Shown here piece after piece: positions 16,812 through 25,665 of a stretch of DNA of 64,000 nt. Each line of letters opens with the position of its first letter. Within the stretch, counting starts at the first letter, position 1. The notes beneath the pieces are model-generated. The model was not told the DNA's origin. It did not search any database and saw only the letters and a list, made by a program, of their open reading frames with translations. The DNA comes from Daejeonella lutea (GTDB lineage Bacteria > Bacteroidota > Bacteroidia > Sphingobacteriales > Sphingobacteriaceae): contig NZ_FUYR01000005.1 of the NCBI RefSeq assembly GCF_900168015.1, positions 1 through 64,000 on the forward strand. Reading direction: 5' to 3'. The position numbers and the translations under genes were made by a program.

Positions 16812-17990
16812 TTAATACTTCTTATTTGTTACCAGGTCCTGCGCATAAGCCCTGGTTTGCCTGTCGGTTTCCAGATAATCTTCCAGCGTTGGTTCACCAA
16901 TGAAAGATATTTCAGACATGCAATTTTGAATGACATCGCTCATCTGCAGGAATCCAAGACGGTCGTTCAAAAACTCAGCCACAACAACTTCATTAGCTGC
17001 ATTGATAACGCATGGCATGTTTCCTCCGGTATTGAGTGCTTCGAACGCCAGCGCCAGATTTCTGAACGTCTTTTTGTCAGCCTGTTCAAAGCTAAGATTT
17101 GGAAAGTCTATGAAATTAAATCTCGGGAAATTATTCTGAATCCTTTCCGGATACGCTAAAGCGTACTGAATCGGCAGCTTCATATCAGGTAAACCCATCT
17201 GAGCTTTCATTGATCCATCCTCAAACTGAACGATAGAATGAACAATTGACTGAGGGTGCACGATCACGTCAATTTGAGAAACCTCGAGGTTGAAAAGCCA
17301 TTTTGCTTCTATAACCTCAAGGCCCTTATTCATGAGCGAGGCTGAATCAATCGTGATCTTTTCACCCATTACCCAATTCGGGTGCTTCAGCGCTTCCTTC
17401 TTGCTTATGGATGCCAGGAATGCTAAATCCCTTCCCCTGAAAGGTCCGCCGGATGCTGTGAGATAGATCTTTTCAATCGGATTTAAATCCTCTCCGGCAA
17501 GGCATTGGAATATCGCTGAATGTTCAGAATCTACTGGAAGGATCCTGACCTTATGCTTTTTGGCAAGGCTCGTTACTAAGTCTCCGGCTACCACCAGTGT
17601 TTCCTTATTCGCTAATGCAATGTCTTTGCCCGCTTTAATCGCCGCAAGCGTGGGCTTTAGTCCGGCAAAGCCAACCATTGCGGTCAGTACAATAGCAATA
17701 TCCGAGTGAGTGACCACCTCGCACATATCGTCAATACCACATAGCACTTTTATGCCGTATGGATGAAGGGTAAACTGAAGGTCTTCATATTTCTCACGAC
17801 TTCCGATAACTACATAGGCCGGTTTGAATTCGATTGCCTGGGCAATGAGCAGATCGGCGTTATTTTGGGCGGTAAGCACAAAGGCCCTGAAGCGACCCGG
17901 ATTTTGACGGATAACTTCCAAAGCCTGGGTTCCAATGCTGCCGGTGGAGCCCAGGATGGCTATATTTTTAATCTGTTGATCTTCGTTCAC
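16812..17990 (-). CDS. dxr: 1-deoxy-D-xylulose 5-phosphate reductoisomerase
   Basis: A 392-residue enzyme of the MEP isoprenoid pathway that converts DXP to MEP using NADPH. The nucleotide-binding motif ILGSTGSIGTQALEVI begins near residue 12; metal and substrate segments PVDSEHSAIFQCL, ASGGPFRG, HPNWVMGEKITIDSASLMNKGLEVIEA and AANEVVVAEFL are all present. The start is a GTG that overlaps the upstream TAG stop (TAGTG), so translation is probably coupled to the GH3-family gene. Confidence 0.95.
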   Translation of the reverse strand: MNEDQQIKNIAILGSTGSIGTQALEVIRQNPGRFRAFVLTAQNNADLLIAQAIEFKPAYVVIGSREKYEDLQFTLHPYGIKVLCGIDDMCEVVTHSDIAIVLTAMVGFAGLKPTLAAIKAGKDIALANKETLVVAGDLVTSLAKKHKVRILPVDSEHSAIFQCLAGEDLNPIEKIYLTASGGPFRGRDLAFLASISKKEALKHPNWVMGEKITIDSASLMNKGLEVIEAKWLFNLEVSQIDVIVHPQSIVHSIVQFEDGSMKAQMGLPDMKLPIQYALAYPERIQNNFPRFNFIDFPNLSFEQADKKTFRNLALAFEALNTGGNMPCVINAANEVVVAEFLNDRLGFLQMSDVIQNCMSEISFIGEPTLEDYLETDRQTRAYAQDLVTNKKY

Positions 17991-19498
17991 TATTCTTTGT
18001 CGTTAAGCATTCTGTGCAGCTCATCCGCAATGATCCTGTCGTTCGACAGTCTGGGAACTTTATTTTGCCCGCCCAATTTACCCTGCGACTTCATATATTC
18101 CCTGAATGCGTCCTTTTGAAGGGCGTGCATAATAAGCGGCTGTAAAACTTTCCCTTCCACCAGATCAAAGTAATACGAATTCAAAGCTTGCAAAGATTTG
18201 TCCACTTTAGCACTAAATGCCTTTAAGTCATCGGGCGGCTTAGCAAACTCCACATACCACTCATGATAAGGAAGACTTCCTTCCTGAGGGTTTACCTGCG
18301 GCGCCACCGTGAATTCTGTTATCTCCAGGTTCTCATCCTTCGCAACCGATAGTATTGCCGATTCAACTTCCTCCCCTATCACATGTTCACCAAAAGCCGA
18401 AATATAATGTTTAATTCTGCCGGTAACAATTATCCGGTATGGATCTTTTGAGACAAACTTAACGGTGTCGCCGATGCTGTATCCCCAAAGGCCGGCATTT
18501 GTATTCATTATTAAGGCATAATTTCTATCGAGCTCTACATCTTTGAGCGAAATTCGGGTAGGATTCTCGTTGAAATATTCTTCAGAGGGAATAAATTCAT
18601 AGAATATCCCTGAATTCAGAATCAATAGCAATCCTTTCTCCGTCTGGGAATCCTGGAAAGCAATAAAGCCTTCAGAAGCAGGGTAGGTCTCAATTGAAGG
18701 GATACTCTTCCCAATGCTTTCCTCCAGCCTGGCACGATAGGGCTCAAAATTCACACCGCCATAAACAAAAAGAGAAAAATTCTTAAAAATGTCTTTGATC
18801 TTCTTACCGTCAGCATGTGCCGACAGGCGGTCGAAATACATCTGCACCCATGGTGGAATGCCCGATATAAGGCGCATATCTTCGTTAATTGTTTCCGCAA
18901 CGATTGCCTCTACCTTTTCTTCCCAATCTTCAATGCTGTTCGTCGCAAATGAAGGAAGCCGGTTCCTCTGCAGATAAGCAGGAACATGATTGGCAACTAT
19001 CCCCGAAAGACGGCCGAAGGCTATACCGTTCTTATGTTCCATTACTGGACTGCCCTGCAGGAAAATGATCCTCCCATCCAGGAATTCTGCTTTGCCTGTT
19101 TCATGAATATAGCAGAACATAGCATTCTGTGCGCCCCTGACATGTTCGGGCATCGAATCATCTGAAATGGGAATGTATTTTGTGCCCGAGGTTGTACCTG
19201 AGGTTTTCGCCAGATATTTAGGTTTGCCGGGCCAAAGTACATCACGTTCCCCTTTGACAACACGTTCGATGTAGGGTTTCAGGCCTTCGTAGTCGCGGAC
19301 AGGCACATTTTTTTTGAAATCTTCGTAGGTCCGTATGGCTGAAAAAGAATGGTCTTGACCAAAGGCGGTATCTTTGCCTTTTTTCAGAAGCTTCGCAAAA
19401 ACCTTTTCCTGGGCTGCAAGCGGATTGTTTTTCCACTTATTGATCCGCATAACAACCAAGGCAGCCAGCGGCTTAGCTAAGGCAGACTTAATTCCCAT
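17990..19498 (-). CDS. GH3 family (acyl-acid amido synthetase-like) protein
   Basis: A 502-residue member of the GH3 adenylate-forming superfamily. The phosphate-binding motif LAKTSGTTSGTKYIP, the segment FVYGGVNFEPYR and the YPASEGFIAFQ motif are visible, then VTGRIKHYISAFGEHV in the C-terminal hinge. Plant GH3 enzymes join amino acids to auxin or jasmonate; bacterial substrates are mostly unknown. It overlaps the membrane-protein gene upstream by 11 bases and dxr downstream by one base, so it belongs to a run of co-directional genes. The substrate here is unknown. Confidence 0.88.
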   Translation of the reverse strand: MGIKSALAKPLAALVVMRINKWKNNPLAAQEKVFAKLLKKGKDTAFGQDHSFSAIRTYEDFKKNVPVRDYEGLKPYIERVVKGERDVLWPGKPKYLAKTSGTTSGTKYIPISDDSMPEHVRGAQNAMFCYIHETGKAEFLDGRIIFLQGSPVMEHKNGIAFGRLSGIVANHVPAYLQRNRLPSFATNSIEDWEEKVEAIVAETINEDMRLISGIPPWVQMYFDRLSAHADGKKIKDIFKNFSLFVYGGVNFEPYRARLEESIGKSIPSIETYPASEGFIAFQDSQTEKGLLLILNSGIFYEFIPSEEYFNENPTRISLKDVELDRNYALIMNTNAGLWGYSIGDTVKFVSKDPYRIIVTGRIKHYISAFGEHVIGEEVESAILSVAKDENLEITEFTVAPQVNPQEGSLPYHEWYVEFAKPPDDLKAFSAKVDKSLQALNSYYFDLVEGKVLQPLIMHALQKDAFREYMKSQGKLGGQNKVPRLSNDRIIADELHRMLNDKE

Positions 19499-20228
19499 TA
19501 TTCTCTTCTACATCATCGAGCAATATCTCCTCTTCGTCGGCATAGCTGTTCACCATGTGGCGGTAAGCTATGATCAGGATGATACTTGAAAAGGGGACAC
19601 TGAACAGGGTGCCTATACCAAAGGCCATGGCCCCTAAAATATTAACAGCCAGCATGAGTAGGAACAACCTGAAAATAAACCAGAAATGGCCTTTTGTTAA
19701 TGTCCAGCTCTGACTGATCGATTCAGATGATCCTGATTCCTGATCAACAATAAATGCCACCACGAAACAAAGGCGTATTGTTAAGTAGGTTATCGGGATC
19801 GAGATCAGAACAAAAATAGGCAGCATCTCCCAGCTAAAGGGGTTTTCTTTGTCTATCTCAATCTGAGGGGTATCATAGAAATATATCGTGCTTATAATCG
19901 CGATAACAAAAACCAGTGCCAGGCTGATGATGAGCTTAACAATGAGGAAATTGAATGCCTTAACCAAATTCGGTATAACATCGGGGAACGACGCATCTTT
20001 AGGATCATCAATCAACTTGAAAAATATCTGGTAGAAAGCCACCGTGTAGAATGCGTCAAATAAAGAAAGAATCAATGGACTGGCGCTGCCTAATACCAGG
20101 GAAAGCATTGAAATGATGAAAATTATGGCAAACTGAAACACAGTCAGCCCGAGCAATACCCATATATTATCCTTCGCTAATGCCCACGAATCCCAAAAAA
20201 CCTGCTTGACCGTTACCGCCCTATCCAT
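19488..20228 (-). CDS. Multi-pass membrane protein of unknown function
   Basis: A 246-residue protein with about six hydrophobic segments (for example VLLGLTVFQFAIIFIISMLSLVLG near the start, and FWFIFRLFLLMLAVNILG). It ends in an acidic tail (DEEEILLDDVEENNGN). The pattern is like DUF4013 or glycerophosphodiesterase membrane-domain proteins, but I cannot assign a family firmly. It lies 3 bases after a glycosyltransferase gene and overlaps the GH3 gene by 11 bases. Confidence 0.75.
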   Translation of the reverse strand: MDRAVTVKQVFWDSWALAKDNIWVLLGLTVFQFAIIFIISMLSLVLGSASPLILSLFDAFYTVAFYQIFFKLIDDPKDASFPDVIPNLVKAFNFLIVKLIISLALVFVIAIISTIYFYDTPQIEIDKENPFSWEMLPIFVLISIPITYLTIRLCFVVAFIVDQESGSSESISQSWTLTKGHFWFIFRLFLLMLAVNILGAMAFGIGTLFSVPFSSIILIIAYRHMVNSYADEEEILLDDVEENNGN

Positions 20229-20231
20229 AAA

Positions 20232-21197
20232 TTATTTCCTTAAAATTATCCGCTTCCAAAAATCCTGTATAAAACCCAGCCCATACCCGGCAAGCTGAAT
20301 GAATGAAGCAAAGATGCTCAAAAATGCAACTTTTACTGATCTGTTCACTGCCAGTGAGTGGAAAAATATTAACAATACCCATAAACCCAGCATAGTATTA
20401 CAAAATGCTGCCAGCGGATGTTTTAAAAGGTTTAAAATCAAGCCTAAAAACAGAAAAATTGTAAAGCATGCCGGAAAAAAATGCACAAGCTTTAGCTCCG
20501 AAGGAAAGTGTTTGTATATATTGATCCTGGCACGGCCAAAGAAATGTACCTGCTTATAAAACTGTTTGAAACTAGTACGCCTTTTGTGATATACAATAGC
20601 GCCCGGGATTAGGCCAATTTTAAAGCCAAGTGATTGTATGCGGATACTGAATTCAATGTCTTCCCCTAGCCTGGTAAGAATATAGCCGCCAGTTCTTTCC
20701 CAAACTTCCCGGGAGATCCCCATGTTAAAGCTCCGCGGATGGAATTGGCCGATGTGTTTTTTATTTCCTCTGATCCCGCCAGTGGTAAACGGCGAAGTCA
20801 TAGAGTAACTTATTGCTTTTTGAATCGGTGTAAAAGAGCTATGTGCACCATCTGGCCCCCCATAGGCGTCTAACTGGTGTTCCAGCAAAAAGTCCTTAAC
20901 TGTTTCCAGATAGTCTTCAGGAATGAGGCAATCGGAATCAAAAACAACAAAATAATCGCCTTTTGCGCGGGCGAAACCATAATTCCTTGTAAAGCCCTGC
21001 CCTTCATTATCCTTAAAATAATAGCTGATATCGAGCTTCTCCGAATAGGATTTCACAATATCTTTCGCACCATTTACCGAACCGTCTTCAATAACTAAAA
21101 CTTCAAATTGCAGGTACGTCTGTTTTGTCAGCGTATACAGTAATTCGTCTATTTCTTGCGGACGGTTATAAAGCGGTATTATGATAGAGAAAAACAT
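20232..21197 (-). CDS. Family 2 glycosyltransferase, membrane-linked
   Basis: A 321-residue GT-A fold enzyme. The N-terminal catalytic domain has SIIIPLYNRPQEIDELL, VLVIEDGSV, a DxD-like FDSDCL near residue 92 and the acceptor-side LGEDIEFSIRIQSLG. Two or three hydrophobic segments near the C-terminus (FFPACFTIFLFLGLIL and after) anchor it to the membrane. The sugar and acceptor are unknown. A five-unit heptamer tract fills the whole gap to the next glycosyltransferase gene. Confidence 0.88.
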   Translation of the reverse strand: MFFSIIIPLYNRPQEIDELLYTLTKQTYLQFEVLVIEDGSVNGAKDIVKSYSEKLDISYYFKDNEGQGFTRNYGFARAKGDYFVVFDSDCLIPEDYLETVKDFLLEHQLDAYGGPDGAHSSFTPIQKAISYSMTSPFTTGGIRGNKKHIGQFHPRSFNMGISREVWERTGGYILTRLGEDIEFSIRIQSLGFKIGLIPGAIVYHKRRTSFKQFYKQVHFFGRARINIYKHFPSELKLVHFFPACFTIFLFLGLILNLLKHPLAAFCNTMLGLWVLLIFFHSLAVNRSVKVAFLSIFASFIQLAGYGLGFIQDFWKRIILRK

Positions 21198-21198
21198 G

Positions 21199-21233
21199 GT
21201 GACAGTGGACAGTTGACGGTTGACAGTTGACTA
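21199..21233. repeat. Five heptamers (TTGACAG family) between two glycosyltransferase genes
   Basis: Units GTGACAG, TGGACAG, TTGACGG, TTGACAG and TTGACTA fill the complete gap. The last unit contains the stop codon (CTA, read TAG on the minus strand) of the upstream gene, and the first begins 2 bases from the start codon of the next. Confidence 0.85.
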
Positions 21234-22181
21234 AACAGTTTTCTCAATGTGGTACGAGTTCCGTTCCGGGGAATTTCTTGAAACCAGTTCAGCTACAAAT
21301 CCGGTAAGGAAAAGCTGGAAGCCAACAATTATTGCGACCAGGGCAATATAGAATAAAGGTTGATCGGTAGCATTTCGGTATTTTAGGTTATGAGAAATGT
21401 CGATAAGCTTTTCAGCGATTAACCAAACTGCTATAAAAAGTCCGGCAAGGAAGCTCAATGCTCCCATTGTGCCAAAAAAGTGCATAGGACGCTTTGCAAA
21501 TTTACCCACAAAAAATATCGAAAGCAGATCCAGGAAACCATTCACAAAGCGGCTTAACCCAAATTTTGTAGTTCCATATTTCCTTGCACGATGTTCTACG
21601 ACCTGCTCACCTATTTTAGTAAATCCTGCCCATTTTGCAATCACAGGGATATATCTGTGCATTTCGCCATACACCTCGATATTTTTCACAACGTCCTTCC
21701 GATAGGCTTTCAGTCCGCAATTGAAATCGTGCAGGTTATGTATTCCCGACATCTTGCGGGTGAAAAAATTGAAAACTTTGGTTGGAATAGTTTTGCTCAG
21801 GGGATCATGCCTCTTCTGCTTCCAGCCCGACACAAGGTCAAACTTATCTTCCGTGATTTTTCTGTATAGCTCTGGTATTTCATCCGGACTATCCTGTAGG
21901 TCGGCGTCCATCGTTATCACTACGGTACCCTTACTTGCTTCAAAGCCAACATTTAACGCAGCCGACTTGCCATAATTTCTACGGAATTTAATGCCTACGA
22001 TATTCGGCAGGTTTTGCTTCAGGGACTCAATTACTTCCCACGAACCGTCGTTACTTCCATCATCAACCAGGATAATTTCATAAGTAAAACCATTAGCATC
22101 CATAACGCGGCTGATCCAGCTCGTCAATTCAGGCAATGATTCAGCCTCGTTTAATAAAGGGACGACTACAGAAATGTTCAT
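21231..22181 (-). CDS. DPM1/GtrB-like family 2 glycosyltransferase
   Basis: A 316-residue polyprenyl-phosphate glycosyltransferase type. The catalytic part has SVVVPLLNEAESLPELTSW, ILVDDGSNDGSW, KFRRNYGKSAALN and the DxD motif in ITMDADLQDSPDE near residues 92-96. HRARKYGTTKFGLSR precedes two C-terminal membrane segments (LSFLAGLFIAVWLIA and PLFYIALVAIIVGFQLF). These enzymes load a sugar onto undecaprenyl or dolichyl phosphate at the cytoplasmic face. The exact sugar is unknown. Confidence 0.9.
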   Translation of the reverse strand: MNISVVVPLLNEAESLPELTSWISRVMDANGFTYEIILVDDGSNDGSWEVIESLKQNLPNIVGIKFRRNYGKSAALNVGFEASKGTVVITMDADLQDSPDEIPELYRKITEDKFDLVSGWKQKRHDPLSKTIPTKVFNFFTRKMSGIHNLHDFNCGLKAYRKDVVKNIEVYGEMHRYIPVIAKWAGFTKIGEQVVEHRARKYGTTKFGLSRFVNGFLDLLSIFFVGKFAKRPMHFFGTMGALSFLAGLFIAVWLIAEKLIDISHNLKYRNATDQPLFYIALVAIIVGFQLFLTGFVAELVSRNSPERNSYHIEKTV

Positions 22182-22187
22182 TTTTCA

Positions 22188-22222
22188 GTTGACGGTTGAC
22201 GGTTGACGGTTGACAGGGGACG
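22188..22222. repeat. Heptamer tract GTTGACG/GTTGACA
   Basis: Units GTTGACG three times, GTTGACA and GGGGACG, followed by a decayed continuation (TTGACAG, GTTAACAG) to about 22243. It starts 7 bases upstream of the glycosyltransferase start codon, inside its presumed 5' region. No matching inverted arm is visible downstream. Confidence 0.8.
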
Positions 22223-22621
22223 TTGACAGTAGAAAGTTAACAGCGACATATTGTATAAACAGGATTTCTAAGGAGCAAATTTCATCAAAAAAGGTCGGAA
22301 TATATAGTTTTCTTTCGGAATGCTTAAAATTACAAGTTATCGGGTGCCGTCTAACTGGATGGATGGTCGACTCACCCCTGGCGCAAGTTCGCCTGCTTAA
22401 AGCGCCGATTGTTGCCCAATTGTAAAATTGCTCTTAAATATTATGCTCTCAGAACAGACTGAACACTCAGAACCGTTATTCTAATTACGTATCACGGACC
22501 CAGAAATGACTCTTAAATCCAAACACTAACAACATCCGTATATGGATGAGAATTGGAACTTCATTTTATCTTCATAATCCACTTTTATTTTAGTATCAGA
22601 ACATTAGCAATACCATTATAC
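22223..22621. other. Gene-free region before the S41 protease
   Basis: After the decayed heptamers I find no convincing gene, repeat or promoter box. A short open frame at 22210-22425 has no protein-like character. The S41 protease promoter is presumably in the A/T-rich stretch 22520-22620. Confidence 0.45.
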
Positions 22622-24235
22622 ATGAAAAATTTCTTCGGTCTGTTTACCCTCCTGATACTATTTGCAGCCTGTAAAAAAGAACCTGCAATAACAACACAAC
22701 CAACAACACCGACTTCTACCGGTACAACGACTGCACCGGCAAATGGCACCCGACGACAACTTACCCTTGATTCGTTATTTCTATACGCAAAAGAAGTTTA
22801 CTATTGGAACGACGCAATTCCAGGTTATGACGTTTTTAACCCAAGGAGTTACACAAGCGGTTCAAATATTTCATCCTACCAGATGGCTTTGTTCAATCTG
22901 AGTCAATACAGCATAAACCCTGCAACGGGAAAGCCCTATGAATTTGTTGGAAACAGCAATGGGGGAAACGCAGGATATGCGAAATATTCTTACATAAAGG
23001 ATCAGGGTGCTGCCAACCCGGTTGCATACCTTCCTGATTTGCAGGGTTCAGTCGACATCGAAGGAAACGGCTTTGATACGGGGATCTCTTTTTCAGCGAT
23101 TGGGACGTCCTCTTCTTATGAAGTACGGGTTAAGTCTGTTAGCGAAGGTTCACCCGCAGATCGTGCCGGACTCTCACGCGGTGATATCATCACCAGAATT
23201 AATAATACTGCCGTGGGAAATAATTACAATAGTGAGGCAACACTGATCAACAATGCGGTAAGTGGCAGTTCAGTCAGGCTTACAGGCAAAAAGAACAGCG
23301 GTACCACATTTGACGTAACGCTAAGTAGAACTTCGTATAAAAGCAGTCCGGTTTTCAAAGACACAATAATATCCACTAATGGCAAAAAGGTTGGTTATGT
23401 GGCTTATGCCAGGTTTTCAAGCGCGAGCAATTCAAACAGCGTTCTCAATTCCATTTTTTCAGAGTTTGCCGGGACGGGTGTTACCGATCTGGTTATCGAC
23501 TTGAGATACAATGGCGGAGGTTATGTTTCTACGGCTGAACACTTTACGAACTTAATAGCTCCTTCAAGTCTGAACGGTAAGGTTATGTTTCGGGAAAAAT
23601 TCAACACATTAATGCAAAGCGGCGGTGCCAACATATTAAAAAATCAGCCTGCGCTTGACGTGAATGACAAGGTCCAGTATTCTAATGGCAGGCTTCTGAC
23701 TTATGCCGATTACAGCTACAGGGAACAGGATAATAGCTATAATTTCAAAAAGGCTGGCAGTCTGAACTCGATTCAGAAAGTTGTCTTTATCATCAGCGGA
23801 AATACGGCCTCTGCCAGTGAAATGCTGATCAACAATCTGCGTCCTTATATGGATGTAAAACTCGTAGGCAAGACATCCTATGGAAAACCGGTAGGATTTT
23901 TTCCAATAACCCTGGAAAACAATTACGATGTGTATTATTCGATGTTCACCAGTATAAATTCTGCCGGACAAACAGACTACTTCTCAGGATTTGCTCCAGA
24001 TTGGGATTCCGCGGATGACGTGACGCATGATTTTGGTGACCCTAAGGAAGCTTGTTTTGCCGCTGCCCTAAACTACATCTCGCGGGGAAGCTTTATTTCG
24101 ACAAGCAGTCTGGCAACTTTACTTAGCATCAAGGGTGAGAAGATCAGTAGTACGTCCAGCTCACTTGAGGTGCGCGACCTGAACGAAGATCATTCTTTCA
24201 GGGGAATGGTGGAGCATAGATTTAAAACAAAATGA
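22622..24235 (+). CDS. S41 family C-terminal-processing-type peptidase, lipoprotein
   Basis: I start at the ATG at 22622, which gives a clean lipoprotein signal (LLILFAACKKE, Cys near residue 17); the frame is open upstream but without sense. A Thr/Pro linker follows, then an N-terminal helical part, a PDZ domain (about residues 155-240: VKSVSEGSPADRAGLSRGD) and the S41 core with DLVIDLRYNGGGYV and the catalytic Ser in NTASASEMLINN near residue 398, with Lys in VGKTSYGKP. It is a cell-envelope serine protease with Ser/Lys chemistry. A response-regulator-like gene follows after 42 bases. Confidence 0.9.
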   Translation: MKNFFGLFTLLILFAACKKEPAITTQPTTPTSTGTTTAPANGTRRQLTLDSLFLYAKEVYYWNDAIPGYDVFNPRSYTSGSNISSYQMALFNLSQYSINPATGKPYEFVGNSNGGNAGYAKYSYIKDQGAANPVAYLPDLQGSVDIEGNGFDTGISFSAIGTSSSYEVRVKSVSEGSPADRAGLSRGDIITRINNTAVGNNYNSEATLINNAVSGSSVRLTGKKNSGTTFDVTLSRTSYKSSPVFKDTIISTNGKKVGYVAYARFSSASNSNSVLNSIFSEFAGTGVTDLVIDLRYNGGGYVSTAEHFTNLIAPSSLNGKVMFREKFNTLMQSGGANILKNQPALDVNDKVQYSNGRLLTYADYSYREQDNSYNFKKAGSLNSIQKVVFIISGNTASASEMLINNLRPYMDVKLVGKTSYGKPVGFFPITLENNYDVYYSMFTSINSAGQTDYFSGFAPDWDSADDVTHDFGDPKEACFAAALNYISRGSFISTSSLATLLSIKGEKISSTSSSLEVRDLNEDHSFRGMVEHRFKTK

Positions 24236-24277
24236 GAAAACTAAGTGATAATTCGTTAAGTTTGTATTACACCTACT

Positions 24278-24688
24278 ATGATACCTGTACTTTGCATTAA
24301 CGATAACAGCATTAATCTGTTTGTTCAGAAAAGACTGTTATTACAATCAGGAATAACTGATTCTGTAATAACCGCCGCTGACGGACAGGAAGCGCTGGAT
24401 TATTACGCCAAACTTAAGAAAACACCCGGAACAAACTACCCGCGGCTTGTCTTGCTTGACATCCATATGCCTAAAGTAGACGGATGGGAATTCCTTGATA
24501 AATTTTCAGAGCTATATTTGCCTTCATTCGACGAAACCAGCGTCATTATCAACTCATTCACCGTTGATGAAAATGAGATCAATAAAGCTAAAAGTTATCC
24601 TGTGATAGTTGATTTTGTCACATCACAACTTACTGCTGATTATTTCCGAAAACTGGCACTGCCGGGAATGCAGGATAAAGTGGTTTAA
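24278..24688 (+). CDS. Stand-alone response-regulator receiver protein, partly degenerate
   Basis: A 136-residue single receiver domain. The phospho-acceptor Asp61 is kept (LVLLDIHMPKVDGWEF), but the acidic pocket is reduced to IND (Asp9 only, where DD is usual). The conserved Lys near the end (normally in a KP pair) is missing: DFVTSQLT stands there. Phosphorylation may therefore be weak or absent. It follows the S41 protease gene by 42 bases and is convergent with a kinase remnant at 24733-24996, possibly once its partner. Confidence 0.75.
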   Translation: MIPVLCINDNSINLFVQKRLLLQSGITDSVITAADGQEALDYYAKLKKTPGTNYPRLVLLDIHMPKVDGWEFLDKFSELYLPSFDETSVIINSFTVDENEINKAKSYPVIVDFVTSQLTADYFRKLALPGMQDKVV

Positions 24689-24732
24689 AATCGGATTAGA
24701 TAATTTTAGGAGTCCTCCAGAGATTCTCAGTT

Positions 24733-24996
24733 TTCTCATAATACGGATTTGTCTTTGACCATGTCAAGAGTAAAACAGATATAAAGTCCGGGGCCCAGAC
24801 ATGAACATTGACTTCCGCTGCTATAAACCCGGTAATACCGATCGAATAAGTCCGGAAGCATGTCTTTGCGAATACCTGGCCCTTTATCATTTACAGAGAT
24901 TTTCACCATCCCCTGATGCTTCAGAATATCTATAATGATTTCTTTTGCCGAAGGTGCAAACTTCACAGATAAATTTGCCTGAAATCACTGAATTCC
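24733..24996 (-). pseudogene. Remnant of a histidine kinase ATPase domain
   Basis: In one frame the minus strand encodes NLSVKFAPSAKEI, then VKISVNDKGPGI (G1 box) and LPDLFDRYYRV (F box) and GPGLYIC (G2 box), all HATPase_c features. Upstream the frame is closed by a TGA just before the N box; downstream it stops after MVKDKSVL, about 25 residues short of a normal end. No dimerisation or sensor part is present. It is a fragment truncated at both ends. Confidence 0.7.
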
Positions 24997-25003
24997 GGAA
25001 TGC

Positions 25004-25043
25004 AAAAAAAAGCAGATACCCTCAATTGAAAGAGTATCCGCTT
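25004..25043 (-). terminator. Probable terminator of the DUF4199 gene
   Basis: Stem AAGC-A-GATAC (25010-25019) pairs with GTATC-C-GCTT (25034-25043), one mismatch, with an A-run at 25004-25011 giving a U-run on the minus-strand RNA. It lies 20 bases after the stop codon. Confidence 0.7.
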
Positions 25044-25062
25044 ATTATATTCTGTATGAATT

Positions 25063-25635
25063 TTAGTCTATGTCGTCTTCAACCGGAGCAAAGATCGGCG
25101 GTTCCTTTTTGAAAATTGCAGCGAAAATCAGTGACATAACAAATGCTACTCCAATCCCAATGGCGAGATTTTGCACCATCTGAAGTGGTGTAGGATCAAA
25201 CTGGGCTTGCATTCTTTCAACTGCCTTTGCAACTTCTGCATCGGCTGCATCTGCATCCATTCCCATATTTTCGAAAGTTTTAGTCATCCCCTCTTCAATG
25301 TAACCGGAGATTTTTGAAAACGCGTCTGGCTCAACAAACTTATAAAACACATAGTTGACAACGGCTCCAACTATAACAGCGACAAAAGCCATAAGGAATA
25401 TTCCTTTTAATGCTTGTCTGAAATTCCAGTATCCTCCAACTTTTTTCCGCAGGTCTATAGTAAAGAAAATATACACCACGAGAAAAAAGATCATGTTAGC
25501 GATACCGAACCACATCGATCCAAAAAGAGCGGGTGCTACGTAAAAGATAATAATACCGAATACGGCAGACAGAATGCCAATTATAAGGCCGTTGTTTGCG
25601 GCAGCCTTATTTAAATTTTCAAGTGATAATTCCAT
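25063..25635 (-). CDS. DUF4199 domain membrane protein
   Basis: A 190-residue protein with four hydrophobic segments: NNGLIIGILSAVFGIIIFYVA, WFGIANMIFFLVVYIFF, FLMAFVAVIVGAVVNYVFY and NLAIGIGVAFVMSLIFAAIF. Between segments three and four is an amphipathic loop with a Met/Asp-rich stretch. It ends in an acidic tail. This matches DUF4199, common in Bacteroidota and without known function. It is 30 bases downstream of the hypothetical acidic protein gene in the same direction and ends at a good terminator, so it closes that operon. Confidence 0.85.
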   Translation of the reverse strand: MELSLENLNKAAANNGLIIGILSAVFGIIIFYVAPALFGSMWFGIANMIFFLVVYIFFTIDLRKKVGGYWNFRQALKGIFLMAFVAVIVGAVVNYVFYKFVEPDAFSKISGYIEEGMTKTFENMGMDADAADAEVAKAVERMQAQFDPTPLQMVQNLAIGIGVAFVMSLIFAAIFKKEPPIFAPVEDDID

Positions 25636-25665
25636 TCTTGCAAAGTTTAGTTTAGGTTTAGTTTA

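Noticed and set aside
22210-22425. Open frame of 71 codons upstream of the S41 protease
   Set aside because: It starts within decayed heptamers, has no ribosome site and no family resemblance.
24696-24890. Minus-strand frame of 64 codons beside the kinase remnant
   Set aside because: It is a shifted frame of the HATPase fragment; the kinase motifs are in the other frame.
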